From contig WHUZ01000274.1 in the NCBI GenBank assembly GCA_015179045.1, positions 1 to 16,168 of the forward strand: DNA of 16,168 nucleotides, written 5' to 3'. The stretch comes from Kalaharituber pfeilii. Its lineage: Eukaryota; Ascomycota; Pezizomycetes; Pezizales; Pezizaceae. Below, piece after piece: positions 1-8,975 of the stretch (positions within the stretch are counted from its first letter, which is position 1; each line of letters starts with the position of its first letter). The translations under genes and the position numbers were made by a program. The notes below the pieces were generated by a model. That model searched no databases, was not told the origin of the DNA, and was given only the letters and a program-made list of their open reading frames with translations.

Positions 1-860
1 GATGCCTCCTCCTCGTCAGTTGATGCTATGGGGGCCTCCGCCTCCTGCAAAATTCCCCCCTCCAGAAAAGTTTGATGGGGATGAAAAAGAGCTTGACAAT
101 TTTCTTCCTGGTCCAACGATGGATCAGGAGTTCGTGAATCACTGCCGACGATGAAACCTCTCGCTTGAAGGGCCTGCCCTCACTTTTCCGTCGGAACCCC
201 TCAGCGTTATATGCCACAGCTCTCACCCTACTGCGTATGACCTTCCAGGACTCCTCAGCCATTGCTGAGGCTGCTCGAAACATTCGGACGCAAGCAGTAG
301 GGTAGGATGCAGGATTTCTTAATTGAATCGATGAGTTCAATGACGTGGCAAAGACCCGACCCTGTCCTCATTTCCGACGTCTCCGCCAGCATTCGGAAGA
401 TGTCCGGAACCTTCTAGTGGGTCATTGAGTATCGAAGCAACTGGAACCAATGGAAGTTTCCATTGCCGACCCCGGGAAAGCCTGGGAATAAGCGTTTCAC
501 TCCCTCCACCACATGACAAACATCACCTCCATCAGCAGCAGCTCTACGATACAGCCACCTCCAGCTCCGAAGAATAAGAAGAGCGATGACATACCTGAAG
601 AACTGATTTAGACGAAAAGGCAACCGATACATCAGGTACAAGATAACGTCATGCTGTGAAAAGAAGTGGTGGAAAACCCAACCAAAGCCAAAGAAGGAAA
701 ACAAAGGAGAAGTAAAACGCCCGGAGTCACGAATCTACTCTCTCGACTAGCCCAAAAGAAGACGAAGACAGATTCTGGCCACCTCAATAGGCCATCGACA
801 GATCCGAGAGAATTACTGAACTGTCTAACTTGGAGTGGATGGGGACCCTGCTAGGTGTGT
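1..860 (+). pseudogene. gag remnant of element A
   Basis: Gag would form the virus-like particle of the retrotransposon. The first 80 bases read as a proline-rich stretch ending in PPPEKFDGDEKELDNF, which matches the usual 'P-x-K-F-D/N-G-x-x-x-L-x-x-F' entry into the retrotransposon Gag domain. Further on, fragments such as DETSRLKGLPSLF and NDVAKTRP fit Gag-like helices, but the frame changes near 150 and stops occur near 305, 325 and 425. Positions 660-850 give an open but basic, lysine-rich stretch that may be the nucleocapsid end. No CCHC zinc knuckle could be found. Assignment is by position and the N-terminal motif only. Confidence 0.6.
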
Positions 861-894
861 AGGACTCCCCTGTCATAGCGACCTTCTCAGTTTG

Positions 895-1010
895 CGAGTA
901 AAATTCAAAACTGGGAAGACCGTTAGGGCTATAGTGGACCGTATGACCCCTGCGCCGATTGTTTCCTTGGCAGACTGGGTAAGGAGTTGAAGATGAGGCC
1001 ACAAGCAAGA
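895..1010 (+). pseudogene. retropepsin (protease) remnant of element A
   Basis: The plus-strand translation around 898-939 reads VKFKTGKTVRAIVD, which looks like the strand leading to the catalytic aspartate of a Ty3/gypsy aspartic protease (normally followed by S/T-G-A). The aspartate codon is GAC at 937-939. The next residues are R-M-T rather than SGA or TGA, so the active-site turn is lost. Only this short piece is recognisable. It lies between the gag remnant and RT, as expected for a pol polyprotein. Confidence 0.45.
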
Positions 1011-1039
1011 CCTCCGATGCTCATGATTCTTGTGAATCC

Positions 1040-1083
<44 letters not shown>
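1040..1083 (+). repeat. TTTTCG hexamer microsatellite (7 units)
   Basis: Seven consecutive units with CG at 1042, 1048, 1054, 1060, 1066, 1072 and 1078 give a perfect 6-bp period. It sits between the protease remnant and RT of element A, and encodes alternating Phe-Ser on the plus strand or Lys-Arg on the minus strand. Probably replication slippage after the element died. Confidence 0.95.
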
Positions 1084-1479
1084 TCTGGCGTCCCGGTTCC
1101 CAATTCTATTTCCTCCGCTTGGGATTATGTGCCTTCTATTGGCATTCCGGGAAAATCTGATAAGGCATTCGTTAATTTTATTCCGCCTTCTATTCTGAAC
1201 TCCCGCCAGACGTTTAAGTAATTTGTTTTCGATTTCAATGCCGACGTTATGGATATCTGTGGATACATCATTGTGTCTAAGTCAACAGCGTTCTAAAGCA
1301 TAGCATGTTTGATGCACTCGCGTTGATGTGCTTTCAGTTTTTTCTGATGATCCCTTGAAGAGGGTAATATTCGTTGATTGATGCACGCGAGCACTAGTAC
1401 TCGCGATACATTAATGTTTTTCTGAGGAACAGGTATGCTGCTTACCTCCTCACTAAAGCTGGGATCATGAAATCCCTTT
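1084..1479. other. unresolved internal part of element A
   Basis: In a Ty3/gypsy element this stretch should hold the end of protease and the protease-RT linker. I cannot find the usual 'D-x-I-L-G-x-x-W-L' or 'H-x-P-x-I-D-W' motifs in any frame, and all frames are broken. No separate gene is visible. Confidence 0.5.
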
Positions 1480-2262
1480 TGAGGATCCAAATGCGAAGCC
1501 TCCCCATGGTCCAGTATACCTGGGAAGAAGATGAGGCTTTTTAGAGGTATATCGTTGAACACCTACTAGCAGGAAAGATACGAAGGTCAAGGTCAAAAGC
1601 AGCTTCACCGTTTTTTTTGGAAGATAGATGGGTCCCTCCGACCGTGCATTGATTATAAGGGCACTAAGCAAACTCACTACTCCGAACAAACACCCTTTGC
1701 CCTTAATGTCGGAACTCCTCAAAAAGACCCAAAGCGGTAAATGAGTTTCTAAACTCAATCTTAAGAATGGCTACAACCCCATGCGGATTAAGTCAAGCGA
1801 CGAATGGCAGCTGTCAAATATAGCCAACGGCTTATTCGAAGTACCCAGTCATACCTCTTGGACTCATCACACCTGCTTCCTTTGAAGAAATGATGGATGA
1901 GATTCTCACTTGCATCAATAGAGTTGTTTGGTACCTAGACTCTGAATCTATGAAGGCAAGTCTGAACAAGACCATAAAAGGATAGTGGAAAAGTGCTTGC
2001 CAAGATTGAGCAAACATGGGCTCACGGTGCGAGTTCCATCTGCACGAAAACCATGTTCCTTGGTCATTTTATTGTTGGCCTCGAGATTAAGATGCACCCG
2101 GTCAAACTCTCTACCATTCGCGACTGGCCATAGCCGATTAAAGAAGGTGCAAGCCTTTCTAGGCTTTGTAAACTACTGCCACCGATTCGTCCTCAACTAC
2201 TACTGCCGACTTAATTTACTTCGCTATAACCCGACCACTTACAAGCCTTGACCGGAGACATA
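1480..2262 (+). pseudogene. reverse transcriptase remnant of element A
   Basis: The domain copied element RNA into cDNA. Recognisable pieces run in order: EHLLAGKIRRSRSKAASPFF with DGSLRPCIDYKG (about 1555-1665), a broken middle part, PASFEEMMDEI-like residues (about 1875-1905), VVWYLDS (about 1923-1943), the stretch LTVRVPSARKPCSL (2021-2062) and VQAFLGFVNYCHRFVLNYY (about 2148-2205). These match motifs of the Ty3/gypsy RT palm and thumb. The catalytic Y-x-D-D box reads Y-L-D-S (TAC CTA GAC TCT, 1932-1943), so the second metal-binding aspartate is missing. Several frameshifts separate the pieces. Beyond repair by any single event. Confidence 0.85.
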
Positions 2263-2274
2263 CCCTTTATTTAG

Positions 2275-2725
2275 GGGGGGCAGAGCAGCAAGCTACTTTT
2301 ATGGCACTCCAAGACAAGTTCATCAGTGCCCCCATACTGCGACAGTTCGATCGATCCCTGCTGACAATTATGAAACCGACTGCTCAGACCAGGCACTCGT
2401 TGGCGTCTTGAGCTTAAGAATGACGTTACCACCCTTCACCCCTGCGAGTACCACTCCCGAATACTGACCCCTGCTGAATGAAACTACCTCTATCCATGAC
2501 AATGAACTCTTGGCAATCCTTGATTGTACAAATAGAGGATAGAGCTATTGGGAACTCTAAGTTCACTTTGTTTACTAACCACTACGCACTTTACCACCAA
2601 ATAATGTTTCAACAGCCGACAAGCCAACGGGAGCCGACTTTCCGAATTCGATTACGAAAGCCTAACGGCAAAACAGACACTCCCTCTCAAACTAGTGAAG
2701 TTGAAAGATGTATGAACTAATATCC
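2275..2725 (+). pseudogene. RNase H remnant of element A
   Basis: RNase H would degrade the RNA strand of the RNA:DNA hybrid. Plus-strand fragments read FMALQDKFISAPILRQFD, then ETDCSDQAL (with the conserved Asp of the first catalytic strand, about 2373-2400), a broken 'EYHSR' region near 2445-2460, and SKFTLFTNHYALY (about 2560-2595), which matches the 'F-x-V-x-T-D-H-x-A-L' motif with the usual Asp read as Asn. It follows RT directly, as in other Ty3/gypsy elements. Frameshifts near 2400 and 2480 break it. Confidence 0.8.
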
Positions 2726-2789
2726 CTAGAGTCAACGGTAACAAATGGGTGAGGAATGATGACAGGTCCGATATGGTACCCAACCAGTA

Positions 2790-3358
2790 TTGACTGGAAG
2801 TGATAGTAATGATGCTACGACAGTAACGTGGCTCGACACTGGGGTGTACATCGGACTCCTCTCTCGGAACTTCTACTGGGACGGCTGGAAAGACCAAGTA
2901 GCTAATTATGTTGCTGGTTGTGCAGCCTGCCTGAAGGCCAAAGCCGACCGACATTCGAGGCAAACTAGACTTATACCAATGCCTCCTGGTATGAACCCTT
3001 GGGAGGAGATAGGTATGGACTTTGTTGGAGAACTACCAAGGCTTTAATGCTATTTCAGTTGTCATAAACCGGTTCACTGAAATGCAGTGCTGTACTATAC
3101 ACCGGTAAAAAACACTTGGACAACTCGAGACGTCGCCAACGCCTTCAATGACGTCCTCAGGCAATTTGGTCTACCCCGCCACATCTTCTCTGAATGTGGA
3201 CCACAATTCGCCTCCGCCCTTCGAAAAGACATTACAGAACTCCAACTCTGTACCGCTTACCACCTCCAGACCGACAGAGTCTCTGACACACAATGTCTGG
3301 CATTGCAGAGAGTGTGTAATACAGACTCCCAAATAGTATCTCCACATCTTTCATGACC
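2790..3358 (+). pseudogene. integrase remnant of element A
   Basis: Integrase would insert the cDNA into host DNA. One frame gives SRNFYWDGWKDQVANYV with GCAACLKAKADRH (second half of the N-terminal H2C2 zinc-binding region; both cysteines present), followed by NPWEEIGMDFVGELPR with the first catalytic Asp (GAC 3018-3020). After a stop and frame change comes DVLRQFGLPRHIFSECGPQF, where the expected second catalytic Asp (in the S-D-x-G-P-Q-F motif) is Glu (GAA 3192-3194). The third catalytic residue region (near 3290) has decayed past recognition. The fold is typical of Ty3/gypsy integrase; the enzyme would be inactive. Confidence 0.85.
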
Positions 3359-3359
3359 G

Positions 3360-3798
3360 AACTATGGCAGAGATGACGAGACTTGAGAAATGGTTGAGAA
3401 TCTTCATAGATCGTTGGAATCTGTCAGAGAGTTCCACGATCAACATCCGAGGAAGCCTTCGGAACCCTACGGTCTAATAATGCATTGATAGCTCATGGGA
3501 CAGAGTATATCACACAAATGGGAATTCTGTGCTGCCATGCTACTCAGATGGTTCGTTGACATGAGTACCTTTTCCTTACAAAGACTTTTTCCCACTGGGT
3601 TTTGTCTTCGGGAAGGTTTTTAATAGCTCACTGATGATGAGTGAAAGACACACCAGTCTCACCATTGGCCACAGGCAACTGCGGTTCAGCTCGTGTGTTA
3701 CCTCGCGTATAAGTTACGCCGATAGCCAAAGTATGAGACCCACAATCTCAATTAGTTCGGTTTTCTGTTGGTGATTGTTACTCGGGATGAGTACCCTA
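3360..3798. other. unrecognised 3' part of element A
   Basis: This should hold the integrase C-terminus and 3' untranslated part of element A. No frame is open for long and I see no GPY/F tail or chromodomain here. The last codons before the LTR can read DEYPKRGGNV, which resembles the ends of some fungal gypsy pol products, but that is weak. Confidence 0.45.
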
Positions 3799-3811
3799 AA
3801 CGAGGGGGTAA
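3799..3811 (+). other. polypurine tract of element A
   Basis: The purine-rich run CGAGGGGGTAA ends exactly where the LTR begins with TGTTACG. Position and composition match the plus-strand primer (PPT) of Ty3/gypsy elements and establish that 3812-4550 is the 3' LTR of element A. Confidence 0.8.
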
Positions 3812-4550
3812 TGTTACGGCTAAGGTAGAAACTTGCCTACCACTGTGGCAAGGGGCAAGGGTTCTACTACTAATTAGCTGCCACAGCTAAAGGTGAAGAC
3901 TTACCTGCCAAGGGGAAAACGCTGACCCTGCAATCAAATGTAAGACCAATGCTGATTGACCGGACTGATCACCTGTTAGGCTTGGCTGTTGATTCTCGCA
4001 TTATTTAGATAGGACAGTACTACGGAAGGGTGTGTCATCCGGAATGCAGCTTGATGCATACACTCGAATTACAGAAGCTTTATTTATATACGCACATGCA
4101 TTAGTACATTCGTTATCTTTGTTCCGTACTATTTTTGTATGTTTTCGTTATGTGCGCCTATTACCACGGGTATTGGCATTGATAAGGAATCGCCACGGGG
4201 CCAGCCAATTATTCATTTGTTGACTCCTCATGTATGGCTGCGCTGAAGTCTATATAAGCGCCAGCTGGCGATAGCATAGTTAGAAGAATCAAGACACAAG
4301 CGGTGTCCTAAGTTTCTCTATAACTCTGAACCTGTCGTTCCCTCACTACGCCCGTGAATCGTTCTGCTCCGCTGTGTGCTCCCCACCGAGTAGCTGCCCT
4401 TCCGGTCTGCCGTATACACCTCCGTAGCCATTCCGACTCGCCGTATTCATACTTCCGGAACGACGCCGGCACCGCCGTTTTCCCCACCATAGCCATAACA
4501 TCCGGTCCCTTCCAGCGCCCACCGGAGCCGAGCACCTCATGCTCGTAACA
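3812..4550 (+). repeat. 3' LTR of element A
   Basis: The 739-bp stretch begins TGTTACG and ends CGTAACA, a perfect 7-bp terminal inverted pair with TG...CA ends, directly after a polypurine tract. It contains a TATA box (4251-4257) about 300 bp before the end, consistent with U3-R-U5 order. No second copy is in the window, so LTR divergence and age cannot be estimated. No target-site duplication can be tested, because the 5' flank is missing. Confidence 0.85.
4251..4286 (+). promoter_or_regulatory. LTR A core promoter
   Basis: TATATAA at 4251-4257 is followed 28 bp later (start to start) by GTTAGAAG at 4279-4286, a plausible transcription start region. Between them lies a perfect 12-bp palindrome, CGCCAGCTGGCG (4259-4270). 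The same TATATAA-28-GTTAGAAG spacing recurs in the unrelated LTR of element B. Confidence 0.6.
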
Positions 4551-4719
4551 TAGTATACCTCCAAGAGCACCACCGAACCTTTGCTGAAGAAGATACCAAA
4601 ATTCTATATACATCCCAATCTCTAACCAAGGAGGCAGCAGAATGGCATAGCCAAAACAAACATATGTATATGGGTCCGGGGGCTCGAAGAGATACCACAT
4701 TGGAGAAATAAATAGACGA

Positions 4720-5413
4720 TTTAGTAGAGGGAATGGGAATCCATATACAAGAGCAGCAAATGTGAGATAAACTCGATACCTACACGCAGAAGGGTAAAAT
4801 CATAGACTATATCAACGCTATGAAAAAAATGAACCACCTAGCCAATTACGACAAAAAAACATTCAAGGACAAGGTGGGCAAAGAGTTGAAAAGAAACATT
4901 GCCTAATTCTTCCTCATGCAGCCAGGAGTACCCAATGAATTGCTTGATGACTGGTGCAAATGCGTAATAGCAGTTGGCATGCGGGACGAGTGAACAATGT
5001 AAGTTGTGAGTCATAGTGGTGGTAACAAACCTAGTGGCTATTCAAAGGGGAAATAATCTTCAGAGAAGAAGAAGGACAGTGTGGAAACTACGACCTCTAA
5101 GCCTAGCCCATACCTCCCCAGCTCTTTCAAGAAACTCAATGCCAAATGGAAGGCTGATGGGAAATGCTCTCACTGTGGAAGAAAAGGTCACATTTTCAGC
5201 AAATGTGTAGCTATGGAAATCATGAAGGAGTAAAAGACGATCTAGCCAACTAATTAGTCAGGTAATAAGAGGAAGAGAAATAATGATAAGAAGGAGAATA
5301 AAAAGGAGGTAAGGAAAATTAAACAAGAAAACAAAGGAGACTCGGCTGGGATACAGGCTCGCAGCCTAGTGTCACGCATTATCACTCTCGATAAATCCGA
5401 GTTGGAAAATTAG
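4720..5413 (+). pseudogene. gag of element B with intact CCHC zinc knuckle
   Basis: Structural particle protein. A single frame can be followed from about 4720 to the stop at 5411-5413, with internal stops at 4763, 4904, 4991, 5000 and 5054 and a cluster near 5231-5260. Several of these can be explained by C-to-T changes in CAA, CAG or CGA codons. The capsid-like part includes KGKIIDYINAMKKMNH and QPGVPNELLDDWCK. The nucleocapsid end has a perfect C-x2-C-x4-H-x4-C knuckle, CSHCGRKGHIFSKC (5165-5206), followed by a Lys/Asn-rich tail. The capsid sequence is not close to anything I can name. Domain assignment rests on the knuckle and on position before protease. Confidence 0.8.
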
Positions 5414-5958
5414 AAAGGCAGATCTTAGCCAATAAAGTGTCTGTTCCTCCTCCTCCTCCAGTTGGCCTCACTCCTCCACCAATCCTCGAAGGACCTCTAG
5501 CAAAGAAATCAATCATTTGCAAAGCCAAGCTAAAATGGAAGGAAAACGGTATCTTAAAATCAGTAATAATTAGAGTATATATCTACCCAAGAGCAGAACC
5601 GTCAATGCTCTCCAACAAAGTACCAATCCCATGCATCAAAAGAAAATTCCTCATCAAGTTCAGAGGAGCCAGAGGTGTGCCCTTACCAAACACTAGGACA
5701 GAATATACCCCAAAGCTCCAAATAGCTCTTGTCAATGATACCAGTAAAGTTCATAAAGAACTCATCAACTTCAACATGGGTGATGGAGGAAAAAACTATG
5801 ATGTACTCTTGTCAATGACGTGGATGGCTAGTCACCAGCCATACATTGATTGGGACTTGAACTATATTGAACTAAATTACGCCAAATGCTCGGAACACAT
5901 CAAGGCTAGGCGCTTTGAACTTTGTGAAGCGGAGGAACTTTATACGACTGAAGAATAG
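5395..5958 (+). pseudogene. protease-like (retropepsin) frame of element B
   Basis: An unbroken frame of about 188 codons lies in the -1 frame relative to gag and overlaps its end. It begins with a linker that includes a run of five prolines (VSVPPPPPVGLTPPP), then a beta-rich domain. The C-terminal part NYDVLLSMTWMASHQPYIDW matches the Ty3/gypsy protease end, 'Y-D-x-I-L-G-x-x-W-L-x-x-x-x-P-x-I-D-W'. Where the catalytic D-S/T-G-A should be, the frame reads MLSNKVP, so the catalytic aspartate is not seen. Either the active site has decayed or the frame is shifted locally. It ends at a TAG just before the RT linker. Confidence 0.75.
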
Positions 5959-5959
5959 C

Positions 5960-6960
5960 AAGCAGGGCAAGTGTTTTTTGGTAGATATATAGGTATCATG
6001 GGACGAAAAATACCCCAAATGCGCATCTACCAAATGGAAGCTGGCAAGCAGGTGACCTTTGACCTAGCAGCATGGAAGAAGAAATTTCCAAAGGTTTTTC
6101 GACTCTGAGACCGTAGCAAAACTACCCCCGCAACGATCATACAACCATCACATACCTCTACAAGAAGGACAACAACCTACATAAGGACCTATTTACCAAT
6201 TAAGTGAGAAGGAATTAGAAATCCTTAAAGAATATATCGAACAGATGTTAAAAAAAGGAAAGATCCGACCCTCACAATCCCCAGCAGGTGCACCTATCCT
6301 GTTCATCCCAAAAAAGAATAGCAAACTATGCATGTGTGTCGATTATAGAGGCCTTAATCGAATCACTATTAAGAACTGCTACCCTCTCCCACTAATGGCA
6401 GAACTCGAGACCGACTCCGTAAGGGCAAATACTTCACCACCCTTGACTTAAAGAACGGATACAACTTGGTATGAATTGCTAAAGGAGATGAGTGGAAAAC
6501 AGCCTTTAGGACTCGGTACGGCACTACGAATATACAGTTATGCCATTTGGACTCTGCAATGTACCAGCAACCTTCTAGGAGTTCATGAATGAAATCTTCA
6601 AAGACATGATCAATTAGGGTTTACTGGCATACATCGACGACCTACTAATATATGCCAAAACATTAGAAGAACATAATACAATTCTGGAAGAGGTGTTGCA
6701 CAGGCTACAGGAAAATAGTTTGGCTATACAAGAGGAAAAATGTGAGTGGTACATGGAGGAAGTTGAATTTTTGGGTTATCACATCTCGGGAAAGGAATCT
6801 CGATGTCCACCGATAAAATCAGGCTATCCTTGATTAGAAGACCCCTGGTACTAATGAACACTCCAACTTGAAGACAGATATACAATCCTTCCTAGGATTT
6901 GCTAACTTCTACCGATGTTCATTAAGGACTATAGTAAGATATGCTTACCTCTAACTCAAC
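5960..6960 (+). pseudogene. reverse transcriptase of element B
   Basis: Clear RT in pieces: a linker with KKFPKVF (about 6070-6105) and [32 protein letters not shown]; the fingers motif [13 protein letters not shown] (6280-6318) and [14 protein letters not shown] (6338-6378); then after a frameshift [14 protein letters not shown] with the first catalytic Asp; GDEWKTAFRTRYG; MPFGLCNVPATF; and YIDDLLIYAKTLEEH, with an intact YIDD box at 6630-6641; later EKCEWYMEEVEFLGYHIS and QSFLGFANFYR near 6890-6915. Stops at 6472 (TGA), 6576 (TAG) and 6615 (TAG) fall where Arg, Gln and Gln are expected. Four or more frameshifts are present. All three palm aspartates are still encoded. Confidence 0.92.
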
Positions 6961-7450
6961 TACTCAATAAAGAGGCAAAGCTAGTCTGGGGACCTCTGTA
7001 AGAGGAAGCTTTCTAACAACTTAAGGAAGCTTTCATGACTGCTCCGATTCTAGCACACTATCACCCAGAACACGAAATCATTCTGGAAACGGATGCAAGT
7101 GACTTCGCACTTGGAGGGATTCTAAGTCAGAAGCAAGAAGACGGCAAACTACACCCAGTTGTGTTCCATTCCCGAAGTTCACCCCAGCCGAAATTAACTA
7201 TGACATCTTCGACAAGGAGATGCTGGCTGTGGTGGAATGTATGACAGATACCTAGAGAGAATACTGTGAAGGTACTAAGCACAGCATCAAAGTCTATACC
7301 GACTACGACAATCTCCGAATCTTCAACACCATTAAGAAGCTATCTCGCCATCAAGCACGATGGGCAGAAAAACTTGCCCATTCGACTATACAATCATCTA
7401 CCGAAAAGGAAAAGTGAATCTAAGGCAGATGCTTTATCTAGACGTGGTGA
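6961..7450 (+). pseudogene. RNase H of element B
   Basis: After the RT thumb the frame gives [18 protein letters not shown] (hyphens are TAA stops at 6999 and 7014, both at expected Gln), then [17 protein letters not shown] (7080-7130) with the conserved Asp, HPVVFHSR, and after a frame change [19 protein letters not shown], which carries the conserved Glu region. Near 7400-7445 the motif YRKGKVN and KADALSRR marks the usual end of RNase H before integrase. Order and motifs are standard for chromoviruses. The protein is broken by at least three frameshifts. Confidence 0.9.
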
Positions 7451-7559
7451 CCACGCCCTTAAGAAGGGGAGTGGACAGCGAGATCAGCAAGAAACTAAGT
7501 TCTGGGAAGAAGGAAACGTAGCAGGAAGAGGAAGAAATTTTGACTGCAAGAACAATAAA

Positions 7560-8595
7560 AGCTCTGAAAGTGGTAGCATTAACTGACGAATGGAGGAGCA
7601 AGCTAATCGAAGAAGGGAAAAAGGACAAATAGTATACTCAACTTAAGGAACGCATCCAGCAGAAGAACGATAATGTCGATAAACGATTCAGTATCCGTGA
7701 TGAAGTAGTCCTACACAACAACCGGTTTGTGATACCAATGGCCCTTAGACAGGAAATACTTCAAGCAAAACATGATCATCCCCTTGCGGCCACCTCGGAA
7801 TCGAAAAAACCATAGAACTTATCGGCAGGGACTTCTATTGGCCTAACGCTCACAACGATATCACGGAATACATTGGCACATGCTTGGAATGCCAAAGGAA
7901 CAAGGTACGAAGACATAAGAAATATGGCCTCCTTCACCCTCATGAGATACCATACCAACCATAGTCCTCTATCAGCATGGACTTCATTACCGAACTCCCT
8001 CCTTCAGATGGCTTCACACAAATATGGGTAGTAGTGGATAGGTTCACTAAGATGGCTCACTTCATTCCTCTAGCAGAACAATCCGCAGAACAATTAGCAA
8101 CTACCTTCCTTCGAGAAATATGGCGACTCCATGCTTACCGAAGTCTATTATATCGGACCAAGACCCGAAGTTTACTTCGAACTTCTGGCAGGAACTCATG
8201 AAGAAACTCAAAGTCAACCTAAACATGAGTACCACTGCACACCTGGAAACTGATGGACAAACGAAAGAGTCAACCAAACCCTCGAAGGTTACCTCCGCAA
8301 CTACGTCACCTACTACCAGGACAATTGGAACCAACTCTTACCCCTCGCAGAGTTCGCATACAATAACGCACAACATAGCTCCACCAAGACCTCACCTTTC
8401 TTCGCCAACTACGGCTTTCACCCCCTTGTTGATACCATCAATGAGGAAGAGGCCCTCAATGTACCTTCGAGAGAACTCACAGGAGAATGGGAATGGATTT
8501 GCAAGGAACTGAACAAATCAATCGAATGAGCTAGCTAAGTGGTACGACCAACATCATACCCAACAGCCAAACTTCAAGGAAGGAGACAAAGTCAT
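7560..8595 (+). pseudogene. integrase of element B
   Basis: The N-terminal zinc-binding part is visible as KHDHP (7768-7782), then GHLGIEKTIELIGRDFYW after a frameshift, and TCLECQRNK with both cysteines (7881-7883 and 7890-7892). The core has SISMDFITELPP with the first catalytic Asp at 7980-7982, FTQIWVVVDRFTKMAHFIPL, then in another frame SIISDQDPKFTSNFW with the second Asp at 8156-8158, and DGQT followed in a third frame by ERVNQTLEGYLRNY with the catalytic Glu at 8263-8265. So the DDE triad persists, but spread over three frames. Stops at 7630 (TAG) and 7962 (TAG, expected Trp) add to the damage. AEFAYNNAQHSSTKTSPFF marks the end of the core. Confidence 0.92.
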
Positions 8596-8975
8596 GCTTA
8601 ATACCAAAAACATTCCAACAAAAAGACCTTCTAAGAAACTCAATGCTAAGTTAATCGGACCCTTCACTATCGAAAAAGCAATAGGCAAATGTTCCTTCAA
8701 GCTTAAGTTACCATACAACTTGAAGATGCACCCTGTCTTTCACGTTTCACTGCTCGAACCATTCAAAACATCCGCTCTCAACCCTCTACCCAACCAACCA
8801 TCCTCACTAATACAAGAAGGTGAGGAAGAATACTTCATAGCCTCTATCACTAACGTACGATACAATAGTACTAAGAAGACACTAGAGTACCTTGTGCAGT
8901 GGGAAGGTTATGGCCGAGAAGGCAACATGTGAAAGCCTAGGCGAACTATTAATGGATGATGGATCACTGGTAGAT
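8594..8975 (+). pseudogene. integrase tail (GPY/F-type) plus chromodomain of element B
   Basis: An open frame of 112 codons starts at an internal ATG of the pol frame. It carries KLNAKLIGPFTIEKAIG (GPF form of the GPY/F module), then HPVFHVSLLEPF, the strongly conserved signature that closes integrase in Ty3/gypsy elements of fungi and plants. The following EEYFIASITNVRYN and LEYLVQWEGYGREGN match the first strands and aromatic-cage region of a chromodomain (E-Y-x-V-E-x-I ... Y-L-V-K-W-x-G-Y). In families studied, the chromodomain steers insertion to methylated histone H3. The last helix continues in another frame (about 8929-8960), so a frameshift truncates it. Confidence 0.9.

Larger units (their letters stand above)
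1..4550 (+). mobile_element. Element A: degenerate Ty3/gypsy LTR retrotransposon (5' end outside window)
   Basis: Remnants of gag, protease, reverse transcriptase, RNase H and integrase appear in the canonical Ty3/gypsy order on the plus strand, followed by a polypurine tract and a 3' LTR. Integrase lies after RNase H, which separates it from Ty1/copia. No reading frame survives for more than about 100 codons: the domains jump between all three frames and carry many stops, so the element is dead. The 5' LTR and the start of gag lie before position 1. Family assignment rests on RT, RNase H and integrase motifs described in the separate entries. A subfamily cannot be given with confidence. Confidence 0.9.

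Noticed and set aside
873..1103. Minus-strand frame with a long Lys-Arg repeat (nuclear-localisation-like)
   Set aside because: The Lys-Arg run is simply the TTTTCG microsatellite read backwards; the rest overlaps the protease remnant of element A.
4551..4575. Primer-binding site of element B directly after LTR A
   Set aside because: TAGTATACCTCC matches the usual TGG-starting tRNA complement poorly, and the probable 3' LTR of B differs from LTR A.
4308..4700. 130-codon minus-strand open frame
   Set aside because: It lies antisense across LTR A and the leader of element B, has no recognisable domain and skewed Arg/Trp/Tyr use, and exists because U5 is locally GC-rich and stop-poor.
5016..5210. 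Open frame with 64 codons in gag of element B
   Set aside because: It is a different frame from the one carrying the CCHC knuckle and capsid-like residues, so it is a shadow.
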